Below are positions 49,273-62,461 of a DNA stretch of 64,000 nucleotides, one piece after another (within the stretch, counting starts at the first letter, position 1; every line of letters begins with the position of its first letter). The notes beneath the pieces are model-generated. The model searched no databases and had not been told where the DNA came from. It worked only from the letters and a program-made list of their open reading frames with translations. Position numbers and translations under genes: made by a program. The stretch is from Eudromia elegans (lineage: Eukaryota > Chordata > Aves > Tinamiformes > Tinamidae), in NCBI GenBank assembly GCA_003342815.1, contig PTEX01000145.1:1208201-1272200 (forward strand), given 5' to 3'.

Positions 49273-51199
49273 ATAAAGCTTTGCTTTCCATAGATCTCTT
49301 TGCTTGTGTTGCCTGTAAGAAGCAAGTCACAGCATCAGTTTGTGAGAAAACGCAAATAACAAAATGCCAGCAAGCAGGTAAGTGTTTTCCCAGGGTAAAC
49401 AACAGTTAGATGTACTAAACCCGACCTGCCCACTATAGAGACTCTTAAATTAGAAACAACTCCTTTTTCCCTAGCCATCTTCCAGGCTTTGAATCAGGTG
49501 CTTTATCATTTGGTGAAGAAGCACCATCACCTTTGGTGAAGTTACAGCCATTTTTTTGGCATTGTGTCAATGCATCTTTGCTGTTGTGGTTATGCTGCTG
49601 CATGGTTAACAAAAAGAGCAAGAGTGAGAGAATGGGCTCTGTGCCTGACAAGAAGAGCCTAAAAACCCTATGGAGCTGCTTTTTATGAAATCAGAGAAGG
49701 GAGCAAAACATCAGCCATGAGATGTCCTATCCGGCTGGTCAGCCTCTATCAAGTGCCACTAGAACAACTAATGCTGGACCAAACAAATCCTTGCCTCATG
49801 GACTGCCCAGAATGACAGGATACTCAGCTCTCAAATGCTACAGTACAAAGATATCCTTATCATGCACCCATCCTTCTCGTCTGAAATAACTGTAAAGGAT
49901 CCACAGACTAAGAAAGGATTCCTCTTAGTCTTAGTCCTTTTATTGTCAGCAGTGGTGTTCTATGAGAAACTGAGCAGAAAATAGATAGCCTAAACTGAGG
50001 TGGAAAAATGCTTTTAAAAATCAAGATCTTAATAGCGTATTTCTGGTTTTCAGTGAAAAAAAAACCCATATGTTTTTAAAATTATTTTTTCATGTCAGAT
50101 ATGTCTCATGTGGCAGGTACAGGCAGAACTGACACAAGTCACACTGAATCCAAAATTAAAATATAAGAAAGCATAAAAAAACCCCAGTAGTGTTCATTTT
50201 CCCTTCCTATAAATCACACTTGAGTAAGGTGCTAAATAGCAGGTTATTTGGGGAAATAAAAGAGCATAAAACTGACTATTTAGCTTTAAAAAAATGGCTG
50301 GTCTTAGATAAGAACAGGTTACAAAGACATTAGCATTCATGACACAAAGCCAGGATTTAACATAGAAGTGCAAAGCCTTATGGCACTTAGTTTTACAAAT
50401 CAGTATAAACACACGGCGATAATCTTACATCATTAATCCCTCTTCCAGTGCATGTCTCATGGTGACAATTTTTTCCTACTATAGAAAATTTAAGTCATTT
50501 CCAAGGTATATAGCCCATGCTCATTTCAAGTGTACAAACTTCTGTAAAATGAGAAGATTAATACTTGACTCAAGAGTATAAGATGTACATCCTGAACCAA
50601 CTAAATTCCTAGACTCCTAAACCCTATTTAAACTTCTCTTATCCATTCAATTCCATTGAAATCAATTAAAAGTGAAGAATTTAGAAGCCTCATTAAATTT
50701 GAACATTTAAAATTTAAACCTTTAAATTTTGTTAAACAATAATATTTAGGATCTGAAGAAACTACGGTTCACATCTAGGACACAAAAAGTTTGTTAGAGC
50801 CAATTCTGAGATATAAATGTTACTTGAATTTCACAAATTTTCACAAGGAAACCAAGAATTCAACAGATGGAGAAATTAACTAAGACTAAGTTGAAGAACA
50901 TTTTGGTTTCAGGATTAGTAGTTGAAAATGTCTCAGTTAAACACTTGTAACACAGACCAGAGCAGCCCCTCTCATAGGCACAAAGTCACAGAACTGCCAG
51001 TATCTCTCTACCCATATGCATGGTTGCATTCAGCTACAGGTTTTGCTCTCTAGCCAAAATATATCAAGAAAAAACTCCATTCTTTTAAATGCCTTCAGCA
51101 GCAATAAAAAACATACAACAGCTATTCCTTCAAATACTGTACCTTCCTTTAGGTAAAATATACCACAGTGTTCAACGGCCCTCACAGTAAAAAAGAGTT

Positions 51200-51545
51200 G
51201 ACTTATTATGTTCAAGCGGAGTTTCCTGTGTTTCAGTTGTGCTCTTTACCTCTTGTTCTGCCATTGGGAAGCATTTCACTTTGTCCCCTTGGCCCCTGCC
51301 ATGAGGTATGACAAGATAACAGGACCGGACCCAGTATTGACCCCTGGGGGACACCACCAGTGACGGCCTCCAGCTCCACTCAGTGCTGCTGATCACAACC
51401 CCTGAACCCGGCAGCTCTGCCAGTTTTAAGTTCACCTCAAGTCCACCCACCTATGCCGTACTTCACCAGCTTCTCTAGGAGGATGTTATGGGAAACACTG
51501 CCAAATACCTTAGTAAAGTAGAAATAAACAGCATCCACTATACTC
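51200..51545 (-). mobile_element. CR1 LINE fragment (reverse-transcriptase region)
   Basis: The minus strand reads a degraded CR1 RT segment: a ..FDTVSHNILLEKLVKYG.. type block at about 51540-51450, then LELPGSGVVIS-like and STEWSWRPS, then the GVPQGS box split across frames (VVSPRGQ). The best-matched part is 51312-51545. The tail to about 51200 is less clear and may follow an internal deletion. It is truncated at both ends with no CR1 terminal repeat. It is in sense orientation to CADPS2. Confidence 0.85.
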
Positions 51546-53236
51546 CCATCATAATCAAAGCATTTTTATAATACCGTTCAGCAGTAAAATTAAAATTTCA
51601 ACCAAAGGCAATAACTTTGCAATCACTTCCCTTTGCCTTAAGCTTTTAAAATCAGTCCTGAAGTTTTCTTTTCTTAAACTATGATTTAATACTTCAGTCT
51701 TCTTCAATCCAAAACTGAAATGTGGATGTCACAACTGTTATAAGTCCTAGATTAACCTAGTTCCTCACTGCATACAAAGTGGTAATAAAATAAACTTTTA
51801 ACATGTATAGTTTATTTTAAGGTAAAAGAATATGAGGCTGCTACTTACTACATTTCCACTACAAAATATTGAAACACTTGGATAAACATGTTTTATATAT
51901 CACTTTCAGGTAGAATTATTTTTCACTCTGGAAATAGACGGAGTAGAAAAACAAATTAAACATCCATTTCTTAACTAAATCTGATGGTTACTAATTTTTA
52001 AATACATAAATGTCAAATATTTTTCTAAGTTGTTTATAAAAATTCAAAACCACATCACTAAATATTATAGTTCAGTTCTGATTATGTGCTGGCATACATA
52101 GGAAAGATGCAGCTTATTTGCTCTAAGCCCACACTGCAAGAGCGCAGGACACCACTTTTTGATGAAAAAATCAGCACTAATGAATAGCTAAAAACCATAA
52201 TTGAGTGAGGAATACCACGGCTATTCACTGCTGGAGAAATAAGAAAGGACTTATTACTTCTGCAGAGATCATTTTTAGACCAGCCTTTTTATTCTAAGGA
52301 ACGAAGCAATCTATCTACATCTTGAATGATAAATTCTCTACTTGTAAAAGGCTTCATTTATCACAAACAATGAAAAAATACAGAGAGAAAAATCAATATA
52401 TGTAGCAGTTTAGTCCAGCAAAGGCCTTTCTTAGAGAGAAACCTCAGTCAAGGTTGAAAGAGCAATTAATGCAGTCTCAAAAATCTGGGCCATTCTGATA
52501 GAGTTCTGTTAACATGTGGCAGAAGTAATCATCCACTTGTGAAAATGATTTTCAGTTCATTCTCAAACACCTTTCAGACACTCATGATCCCATTTAACTG
52601 ACAACAATACAGGCTATCTGTGGGCATCATTGCCTCCCATGTGAGAACCAATAGGGACCGAATGCCCACAGGCACTTTCAGTCATCCCTGGCTTCTCTGT
52701 CCCTTGCATAAAAGGAATCCTCCTTGCACCACATTCCTTCTTTTATTTAACCCCTCGAGATTAAGCCTTTTTTTTTTTGTCTTCAGTTGTGGATAACAGA
52801 GAAAACTGATTCAAGACAACAATATGACCTGGGTCATCAGAAGCCCAGCAATACACATTCTCAGATTCATTTTAGTACTTTCTGTGCTCTTGAGAAAGAG
52901 AAATAAATAAGCCTTCAACAGATGGAGAAAGATTTCACTCTAAACTTCTCTTGTAATTACGACTGCTAAAGATATAGACAACTTGAGGAATATAAAGTAA
53001 ATCACCACAACCAAAGAAAACATATTTCCAATTATTCCAATGAGATACTCATGATATGAACAGAAAAAAAAAATTCCTACATAATTTTTCACTTAAAATG
53101 GTATGCTGGAGGATTAGATATCTGTGAATTCTTTAATGCTGATATTTTATTGCAATCTTGATCAATTCAATATTTGTGAATATATATGCCAGTACTAACA
53201 GAAACTGTGAAGTAATGGCAGTGGCAACTTGAAAAT

Positions 53237-53284
53237 AATTAATCCCATTTATGTCATAACAATTAATCCCATTTATGTCACAAC
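53237..53284. repeat. 24-bp tandem duplication
   Basis: Two adjacent 24-bp units beginning aattaatcccatttatgtca. They differ at one base (T versus C at unit position 21). The size and near identity suggest recent slippage. Confidence 0.93.
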
Positions 53285-56200
53285 AAGAAACCAACCCGGC
53301 ATGTAAAGCAGAAGCATTCATCATGACAACAAACATCCTTTAACCTTGAGAGGCAATAAAAATTATATCCTTCAGATATAACTTTAAAAGTTTCATAATT
53401 CTAATATATTCTAATTATAATGCAAATGGGCAATGCAGCACACCTGTGAAACAGTTGATGCTCAGAGCCAGATATCCACTCACTATGTGTGGCAAAGTGG
53501 TTTACTCTAGAGGAGTTCTAGCCTGGTCTCCTGGAAGCACCGTACGCAGGAACGACTAGGAGATACATTCCAGAAGTATGCCACTAATCTGAGTTTAAGT
53601 GCCAATGTGGATGCAGTAGGAAAGTTTTAACCTCACTCCCTTGAGCACTAAGTTTGTCTGTGCCAATGTTCTTTATACTGTGAGACCTTAAATCAACTCA
53701 GAAGGAGAATCTGCACAGGAGCCTCTCCATCTCACTGCACCAGGACACGGCAATTAACTAGAGAAGCTGGAGGATCCTTTTATTTTTTTTTTTTTCTTTC
53801 CCTGGCAGTCAGTGATAGTTTTTCTGATTTCCAAAGCTGAAATGACTAGGGACCTACTAACATGAAAATCTACTTTCGTTGTACGGTTTGTTATCATCCG
53901 CTAGCAGGTATTTAAAAGCCACTGTAGATTTACTATCAATAGTCCATCTGATCTTGCAAAGGTATGGGGAGATATGATGCACCTTGTATTCCGTTTCGTG
54001 AGCAGAAATATTCCAGAAAGCCTCACACCATTCCTCGTCTTCCGGTCACTAGAAAATGCATTTCAATGCCCTGTAAGGCACTGGATGTGTCAAATATGTA
54101 AATCATGCATGAATTAATAAGATTGTAAATCATGCAAGAATTAAGAAGATTGCAAATATGCAAATCATCCATGTAAAAGAAAGAAATTCAAAGGGAAATG
54201 GCACATTAGACATGTTTGTCTTCACCACTTCATTATGTCACTTTCAGTAGCCACATTTCCCCTGTATTAGGAAAAATTTCTAATTTCATTCAAAATACTC
54301 TGAAAGAAAGACACTTTATCCTGCTTGTATGTGTGACAGTAGACTGCCTGTACTTAGTAACTGTAGGAGAGATAGGAATGCTGCCAGTCATGGATCTCCA
54401 TTCTCACAGAACAAAGCAGGAGTTACAGTTTCCTTCCATGATTTCATGTTTACTAAATTTCATAGTGCATTTTATTCATTCCTGTATAAGTTTATGAAAT
54501 ACATTGAAATGAGTATATTAGTAGTATTAATAAGATTAGTATACGCAGAAAATACATGTGGCTCGGGAAGTCCTGGCATTGAAGATGAAGAGAAGCTGGA
54601 AGAGTACTAAAAGGGACATCCTCTCTTAAGCTTTCCTAGCTGTCTGCTGCTGGCCACAGTCAGAAAACACCAGACCAGCTTAGACGAACATTTGGTTCCA
54701 CGCAATAAACCATTTAACATGCTTGTAGAAATAGAGAAATGCTGCCATGGAAAACCTGCCAGTTCAGATTGGCAGCTTGCAGGTATTGAAAGTTAAGTGT
54801 TAGAAAAGTACTGTAGCTCTTGATTGCCTTTTTACTGCAATTCACCAGTGAAAACAAGAACGAAAGCTTTCATAGCACGACTCAGCCAATTAGTACACTT
54901 AAAATACCAATTTGAAGGAACTTTGCCATACAGAAGACATGACGGCAGAGTTTTAAAAGACGCCAAGAAAGCAAAGAGACTTTTGATCCCACATCACTGA
55001 GGTTCTTCTGAAGAAGCAGTCTCTGCAAAAGAACACGACAGTGGCCATCCAAAAGCACAATCAGTCCTGTACTTTGTTCCCAACAGGATGCTGAGGGAAG
55101 TAGCAACTGAATGCTGGGCAAACATCCAGGTATATGTCACCAGAATAACCTCCTATACTCATGCGACTAGTGGCTCAATAGGAGTTTCTTTAACCAGAAA
55201 CAGCATCTGTACTTACTACTTGCAATGGATTTTTTCAATAAATTCCCACAGTCATTTCTTATAGTCTTTATAAATTTACAACATCTAGTAATATAAGTTT
55301 CACATCTCAAATGTATGTGCCTTCAAAAAGCTCTTTTAATTTGCTCTGAAACTGTCACTATTTATTTTAATCTATGCATGATAATTTACATTATGACCAT
55401 AAACGTAAGTAAATATTCTTAGAAACACTACACAGAAATGAACAATCTGAAACCAAATTCCACAGAAATGATTCCAGGAAATAATAGAATTGCACTGTTG
55501 AGAAGGACATCTCATTTATAAACCTTATTTTAAGATTCTTTTTTTCTAGAATTCAGGATTAAAATGCATTCAGACCATCAGAAAAAAAAAAAAAAACCAC
55601 TACAGAAATGTTATTTCACAGTCAATAGTATCTTAAAAACAGATTTTTGACGATTGTTAGACAAAAGTAAAAGTGATACACAACGATACAACTTTATAAC
55701 CTTATAAAAACACCACTATTTGTTCTTGTCCAATGTTATATTTACCATAATTATATATTACAGTACTAAAAAAAATTTCGTATTTCTGTACCTGTCGTGA
55801 GCTGCTTGGCCCCTGGCACTGTCACACTTCAGGAATTCAAGGGAGCATCAGAGCCATCTACTGGGGTCAGCCCAAAACTGCTGCACAGGACATCTCCCAC
55901 CAGCACCTGCCACCTTCCCAAACCAGCAATTGCCCACACGCTGACAGGGATGCGGAACAGCAACACTACTGCTCCACACATTTAAAAAAAAATCCCAAAG
56001 GTGTAAGAATAAACACGGCAGGCTTGCACATGACGGCAGGTTTGAAGTTAGAGCTTTGGAAATATTCTGAAAAATCAGACATATTTGTATATATTTAAGG
56101 GGCAAAATGCCTTGTCTGAGAGCTATGGGCACTACTTTAATTATGACAAGAAATAAAAATCCACTGTACTAGTATTGATCAGTGATGATTGTTCAAATCT

Positions 56201-56560
56201 CTCATATTTTCCATTTCTTTCTCAAAACTGAACTTTTCATGTGCATATAGACTTATAAAGGTATGCGTGTGTGCATGTGTGTGTGAAAAAGGATAAAGAA
56301 CAAATAGTGAACAATTTCTTGCTGTAACTGAGTCAAGATGTCAGATAAAAATAGAGTATTTAGTGTCTATCAAACCTATTAGAATAGCTATCTCCACCCT
56401 TGAAATATATGGACCTAAATTTCCCTCCTGGCTTCCTGCACTTCCATGTTAAATATCTTTAATCTTTCCTCTAAAATTGTATATATCCAGAGAAAATCTG
56501 TGTTCTTAGCTATTTAGAAGCTACCCATGGAAACTTATTAAAATGAAATTGTTCAATTTG

Positions 56561-56765
56561 TACTGGTTAGGAATATATATACTTTTACAGATAATAAAAG
56601 TATATATATTTATATAAATACTATATATATCGTTTATATATAAGTATAAAAGTATATATATTTATATAAATACTGTATATATGTATATATATACAGATAT
56701 GTATGTGTGTATATATATACACATAGTATCTATATGTATATAGATATATGTATAGATACATAGTA
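56561..56765. repeat. Long TA/TATG-rich low-complexity tract
   Basis: About 200 bp dominated by tatata, tatatgta and atatacaca, including a partial internal duplication around aaaagtatatatatttatat (56596 and 56646). It directly precedes the CR1 insertion at about 56836. Confidence 0.9.
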
Positions 56766-56835
56766 TTTTAGTCTTGTAAAATACATATTTACATTTATAT
56801 TTTAATGAGACCATATCAAAAATTAGGTGTGAGAT

Positions 56836-57585
56836 TCTGGAAGAAATCCCATATCACCCTGGTCTTCAAAAATGGCAAGAAGGAGGACCCAGACAACTAC
56901 AGGCCAGTAATCCTGTCATCACGGCTGTTGTCTCCAAACATGTGGAGGACAAGAAGGTGCTCAGGAGTAGTCAGCATGGATTCACCAAGGGGATTTCATG
57001 CTTGACTAACCCACTATCTGGACTTCAGTAAAGCTTTTGACACCATCCCTCACAGCATCCTTCTGGGCAAGCTCCTGAAGTGTGGGTTAGATGAGTGGAC
57101 AGTGAGGGGGATTAGGAACTGGCTGGATGGCAGAACTCAGAGGGTGGTAATCAGTGGTGCAGAGTCCTGTTGGAGGCCTGTGGTTAGTGGTGTCCCCCAG
57201 GGGTCAGTCCTCGGTCCGATCCAGTTCAATTTATTCATCAATGACCTGGATGAAGGGATGGAGTGCTCCCTCAGCAAGAGGCAGTGAGGAGGATGGGGCC
57301 AGCCTCTTCTCAGTGGTAACCAGCGACAGGACTAGAAGAAATGGCCACAAATTGAGGGATCAAAAGTTCCACAGGAACTTAAGAAAGAATATCTTAACAG
57401 TGATGGTGACGGAGCCCTGGAACAGGCTGCCCAGAGAGGTTGTGGAGTCTCCTTCTCTGGAGATCTTCCAAACCCGCCTGGATGCCACCCTGTGCCCTGT
57501 GCTCTGGGTGACCCTGCGTGTGCAGGGGGCTTGGACTAGATGATCTCTAAATATTCCTTCCAACCTTAAGGATTCTGTGATTCAT
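56836..57585 (+). mobile_element. CR1 LINE fragment with two internal deletions
   Basis: The plus strand reads a CR1 reverse-transcriptase frame: HITLVFKNGKKEDPDNYRPV, then LDFSKAF(D)[41 protein letters not shown] and FINDLDEG. It then jumps directly to the 3' end of the element (GASLFSVV..SDRTRRNGHK, WNRLPREVVESPSLEIFQTR, LDATL). The catalytic Y/FADD box and the following several hundred bases are missing. A second, smaller deletion lies near 57011, between CLTN and the DFSKAFD block. The element ends with the CR1-typical GATTCTGTGATTC at about 57585. It is 5'-truncated next to a TA-rich tract. It lies in antisense orientation to CADPS2 and is non-autonomous. Confidence 0.93.
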
Positions 57586-59857
57586 TTCCTCAAATCATAA
57601 TCATATTCCAATCTTGTCCCTTAATTTAACCATGCTGCCCTCCTGTGGATGTCAGGGTACATACAATGCAGCAGCCCAGAGGATGAAAATCTATTTGCAA
57701 CTGATCCCTGCTATCTGTGCTGTGACTGATTGGAACAGTGTAACATGTGAAGACTGCAAAACCATAAAAGTAGCTAAACAAAAATTCAGACCAAGGACTA
57801 TGAAATATGGAAATTGTTTTTAAAATGAGTATTTTAATAATTGAATGTTTTATTGTTACACAAATCATGTATATGTGAGAGTACAGAGCCATGCATATTA
57901 ATAACATATTTACTCTCAAATTAGGAGAGAATATTTATTGCATAATGCCAATTTACATTATCTACGGAAATGCTGACAAAATTGAACTCATATATAGCAA
58001 ATATTACCCAGCAGCTCCAAAAGCAGAGAAATAATTTGCAAAAGTATTAGTATCTGGTAAACTGGAAAAGTACCAAGTTGGTGAAAATTGTAATCATTTT
58101 TCTTGTACAGAAATACCAAATGCATATAAAATACTGGAAATTATTTTGAATAGCAAATCCTAAAATTAAGGAGAGGTGTTATCACTTATACTAAAAAGTA
58201 TAAAATCTGAGTTAATTTGTACTCTGATAGACTCATCAGTACTTTCAAAGCAGACCAGTATAGAACAGATACTAAAATCACAGGAGTATAACTACTCTAG
58301 TGACACAACACTCGCTTTTCTTCTAGACTAAATCTGCAAAGGCTGATAAATTATGCATAAAATCTTAATTACAGAAGATCTTATAAATACACTTCTCTTT
58401 CCAAATAATTTCTAAGACTTGACCTACACAAGGAAAAGCCATATTTTCTGATTTGAAAGTAAACACCCGCATTCTTTAAAAGATTTTTTTTGTCTTTAAC
58501 TTAGAAATAAAACTGTGGAAAGTGAAGTGGTAAATTTTAAATCAGGTAATTCTCGGTTGAAATATTTTATATATTGTTGAAAAGACAATGGTAATAACTG
58601 GTAAATAACTATCTCAGGACAGACACACAAGACGAAACAAAACAAAAAAAGCAAAATGATCTCGGACAGAACATTTAGTATAGTCACATGCTATTCTATG
58701 CTAATTAGCAAAGTTGTTAACATGACATATTAATAAGAAAAAACCAACTGACCTAGGCAGTAAGGTTAATTAAATGAAATAAGATAATTAAATGCTTCCC
58801 AGTATACAATAAAAAATTATGGCTGAAAGTGTTCCATAATGTTGTTTTTTTGTTTTCCTATTATCTGCTTTTCTACAGAGTTCTAATCAGCATATCCATA
58901 TGCAGAGAAGATAGAGCCCAGATGTTAATGTGTTGGCGGCATGAATCAGGTGTTCAATTAAAAATTATTGAGTGTGCAAGGAAAAAAATAAATCTTCTGT
59001 TAAGTAGAATATATACAGCTCAATTAAAAATGAATGTCACATTTGTGATGAAATTGTATTCTCACATTTGATAATGACAAAAAAAATTTACAGGATACAT
59101 GACCACTTTATTAACTTAACTTTAATCACACATTACTAACTTGTATTAAATCTGATCTAAGTGTCTGCGTATTTTTTGTTTTAAAATAGATCTGTTGCTT
59201 GTCAGCATAAAAAATAAGGTAAAGAGATATTCACACAAATTGTTGGTCCCTCTCCTCTGATGAAATTTCTTACATAAGTTGGGAATGAATGAAAATCAAC
59301 CATAATATGTGTTGAGATCATAGTGTAGCATATAGTTTCAGGATATTTAATACCAGTCCAGACTGTATCCACTGCATAAAAAAGATTGTTTGGAATTCAC
59401 TCTTTATTTAGAATTTCTTTCTTGAATGAAAGATCCTTAAAATGCCATCTGCCAATGATGTAACAGTGCGGTCTTCTCACAAGAGAAAATACTCCCCACT
59501 ATTTTCCTAGGAGGAAACTCTGGCCTTTGCTTCAGAGTTAGCCTGAAAAGCCAAGACTTACGGTGAGGTGAAAAGGGTTAGGAGCCTAGAAATACTCAAT
59601 TGAAACACAAAATGGCAGGCAGGAGACCAGGGCGGCTGTATGGAAGCACATCCTCCAGCAATGAAACGCTTTCTGGTGACAGCACTGGTAACAATAACAG
59701 GTCTTTTCAATTTTTTACATAAAGAAAACCAAAACAGAACATGCACAGGAATTAACATACTGTTTCACATGCATTTTTTCATTTAATCTCTTTTATTCAT
59801 TTATGCATAAACTAACAAAAAGCAAAACCAAACCCCTACCTATTATATGACATTGAT

Positions 59858-60328
59858 ATGACGCTGAACACAAAGTTAATTTGGGATAGGATTAAATTAA
59901 AGCAGGTTCATGACAATCAGCACACAAAAAAAGATTCTTTGCAGTGCAAGGGTCTCTTCACTATAGTTTTTATTGTTGTTGTCTTTAATTTAAATGAAAA
60001 GGCAAGGAATGAACTCATTGCACAGCCACACAGATGGTGTCACAACCCTGTAGAAAGCACCAGCCTACCACAATGTTGTGGCCCACTCAGGGGTGCAGGA
60101 TGTGCTGATGTGCTCAAGGACCCAGTCACGGTGTCACTCAGTCACTGCCAACACAGCCATGCTGACATTTACCAGGACGTGCACTGTTTAAAAGGAGCTC
60201 ACTGTGACGACATGCTATATTGGCAAAACAACAGCAGTCCAGGAACATGTGGAACCTGTGACTATGCCAAAATCAAATGTAATGCTATAGCTATTGCAAC
60301 GATACTACTGCAGGAAAAAAATATATGA
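59858..60328 (+). other. 156-codon open frame of unknown origin
   Basis: Longest uninterrupted ATG frame in the window. The first third is ordinary AT-rich translation. The last hundred residues are rich in Cys and His (about ten Cys after residue 60, including QCCGPL and CGTCDYAKIKC). The nucleotide composition rises in GC from about 60010. No signal peptide, known motif, splice sites, promoter or poly(A) signal could be tied to it, and it is antisense inside a CADPS2 intron. It may be chance, or the remains of an unrecognised insertion. Confidence 0.25.
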
Positions 60329-61020
60329 AACTGAAGATATATAGAGGTACCTTTACCTTTAAGTCCAATATTGTAAAGAAATTGTAAATAAGGGAGTTAT
60401 TGGCCACATCCAAGATTTTATTATCTTTTATGCAAAGCAGGACATTTTAAACTGAAGTTCACCCTCAGAGGCTGCATAGCAAGACTGATCCTGTGCTTTC
60501 TAACTGAGACACTATCCTGGTCCACTGAGAGGATTATATTATGTACTACTAGCATTCTAAACTGATTCTTCTGCATTCCTTTGATTTTGTAAGGGTTTAT
60601 TTTCCATTAAGACAAAAATGAGGTGAGTTTTATCTTCATACAAGTAGCAGATGGACAAATCAAGTGGCAGAAGGACATAACACAGGCAGGTGGCATGCTC
60701 CTATCCTAGCAGCTAACAGTACTGGCACTCTCTCTATAGCAAGAATGTCAGGTCATATATAATGTCAATGCATGTCAGGTGGAAATAAGTCTTAGTTTTT
60801 ATGTCACATATTAGTGTATGGTACTAAGAAACAAGTTACAACACCATATGAGAAAGGCTAATAAATTAAATGCATCTCTCACCTAAATAATAGGGGTGTC
60901 ATGCTTATTTACAATGGAAGAAAGCAATATAAAATTAATCTAAAACAATTTCCATGATGCTTAGCATCATTTACCACTGTGCATCGGGAAATAAGAATAT
61001 TGTTTAGGTAAGTATATTTA

Positions 61021-61038
61021 GTAGTAGTAGTAGTAGTA

Positions 61039-61069
<31 letters not shown>
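61021..61069. repeat. Compound (GTA)n-(ATA)n trinucleotide microsatellite
   Basis: About seven gta units pass directly into about ten aat/ata units. Pure and therefore likely length-polymorphic. Confidence 0.95.
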
Positions 61070-61071
<2 letters not shown>

Positions 61072-62461
61072 TGCAATTTATTGAATTTTATTATACAATT
61101 TTATTATACGTTAGTATAATAAAATATATTGTCAGCAATATTTGGAGTATATTGAACTGAGGATTTTTTTTCTTAAGTTATAAGCAAATTATAAAAAGAA
61201 ATGTCAGATTTTGTTCTGAATTATATTTTTCCAAAGTTATGGACCTATGCAGCAAGAGAATAAAGAAATTTAATTTAAAGAATTCAATCTGAAAAAAAAG
61301 CAGCCAGACCAGAGTCTCCTCAATCAGACTGTAAACTTACTGGGAAGTTCCCACTAGTCTGAACTTATCATTACTGCAGATTTTAGACTACTTCTGATGT
61401 GAAATGGATTACAATTCACAAGCAGAGTTAAGTAAAAATAACAATCCTATTGTTTGGATTGCTTGCATTTTAGTAAAAGATAAATGATGCCTAGGGAAAA
61501 ACTGACCTATATTTCACTTCACGTACATGTAGTGGCTAAAGTATCAGATCATAATCTTCCATGTAAGGTCCTATCAAGACACCTACCTTCCCAAATCATG
61601 ACAACATGCTTATTGCACTTCTGAGCACATACCGACTGCCAGGACAGGGCTCTTGCTGAAAGATGCAGAAACTTCCTCGACTTGGGAGTAAATGGAAGTT
61701 GCTGCTCTGTTTCGTCTACCTTATTTCAGGCATTTCAGTGAAGTACATAGCCAGAAAGGCTGCTCTGCACTGGTAACCAGTACAGACTCAGTTTGAGTAA
61801 GTACGCTCTTGAAGTGAATCTCTTATCCCTTCACATTCTGTACTTCATTCACATTACCAAGTGGACTCAGAGTATGAGAACTTGCTTCCTCCTCTTGGAT
61901 GAAGTGAAACCAGACGTAGTGCTCCATGAGCACATCTAACATACTCTAGCCACTATAGGGCATTCAGTCTAGGACAGGACCAGACAGACTAAATTAAATC
62001 CCCAGAAATGCACATAATGTCGATATCAGGTCCTCAGCCACAACTAAGTCACAGTACAGATGTGTTCAGGCACACCTGCAGTCAAGAAAGAGAGGCGTGT
62101 GCCAAATGCAGCTCAGGTCTTAAGGGGATCTAGAGGTTTCCACCTGGTACTGCGTAGTGTAATTTCAGAAGATATTACTGCCCATAATTCCTCATAGGTG
62201 CCTCAATTGGACAAATGTAGGTTACTGCTCTTTGGACCATTCACCCTCCCATTCTTCTTTCTCAATGATAGGACGGTCACCTGCAATTTACCATCTGTAT
62301 CAACCTGTAAAAGGCTTAATATTGTCCCATTGTTGCAACAAGTGGTTATTGAACAGGATGTAGTTGGGTAATCTGTCTCATGAAGTGATGCTTCGTTTAA
62401 ATTTACAGAAGGGGATAGTTATTAAATAATCTTGACCATAAAGGTAAACCATAATCATGTA

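Noticed and set aside
54882-55121. 79-codon minus-strand frame upstream of the PH exons, considered as an N-terminal CADPS2 exon
   Set aside because: Leucine-rich composition with no match to the C2-like region, and no acceptor/donor pair with the required phase.
59600-59700. Plus-strand Ser/Asn-rich stretch (RLYGSTSSSNETLSGDSTG) resembling a low-complexity linker such as the one in the CAPS C terminus
   Set aside because: It is on the strand opposite CADPS2 and upstream of the PH exons, where C-terminal sequence cannot lie. It has no good splice donor and is best explained as chance.
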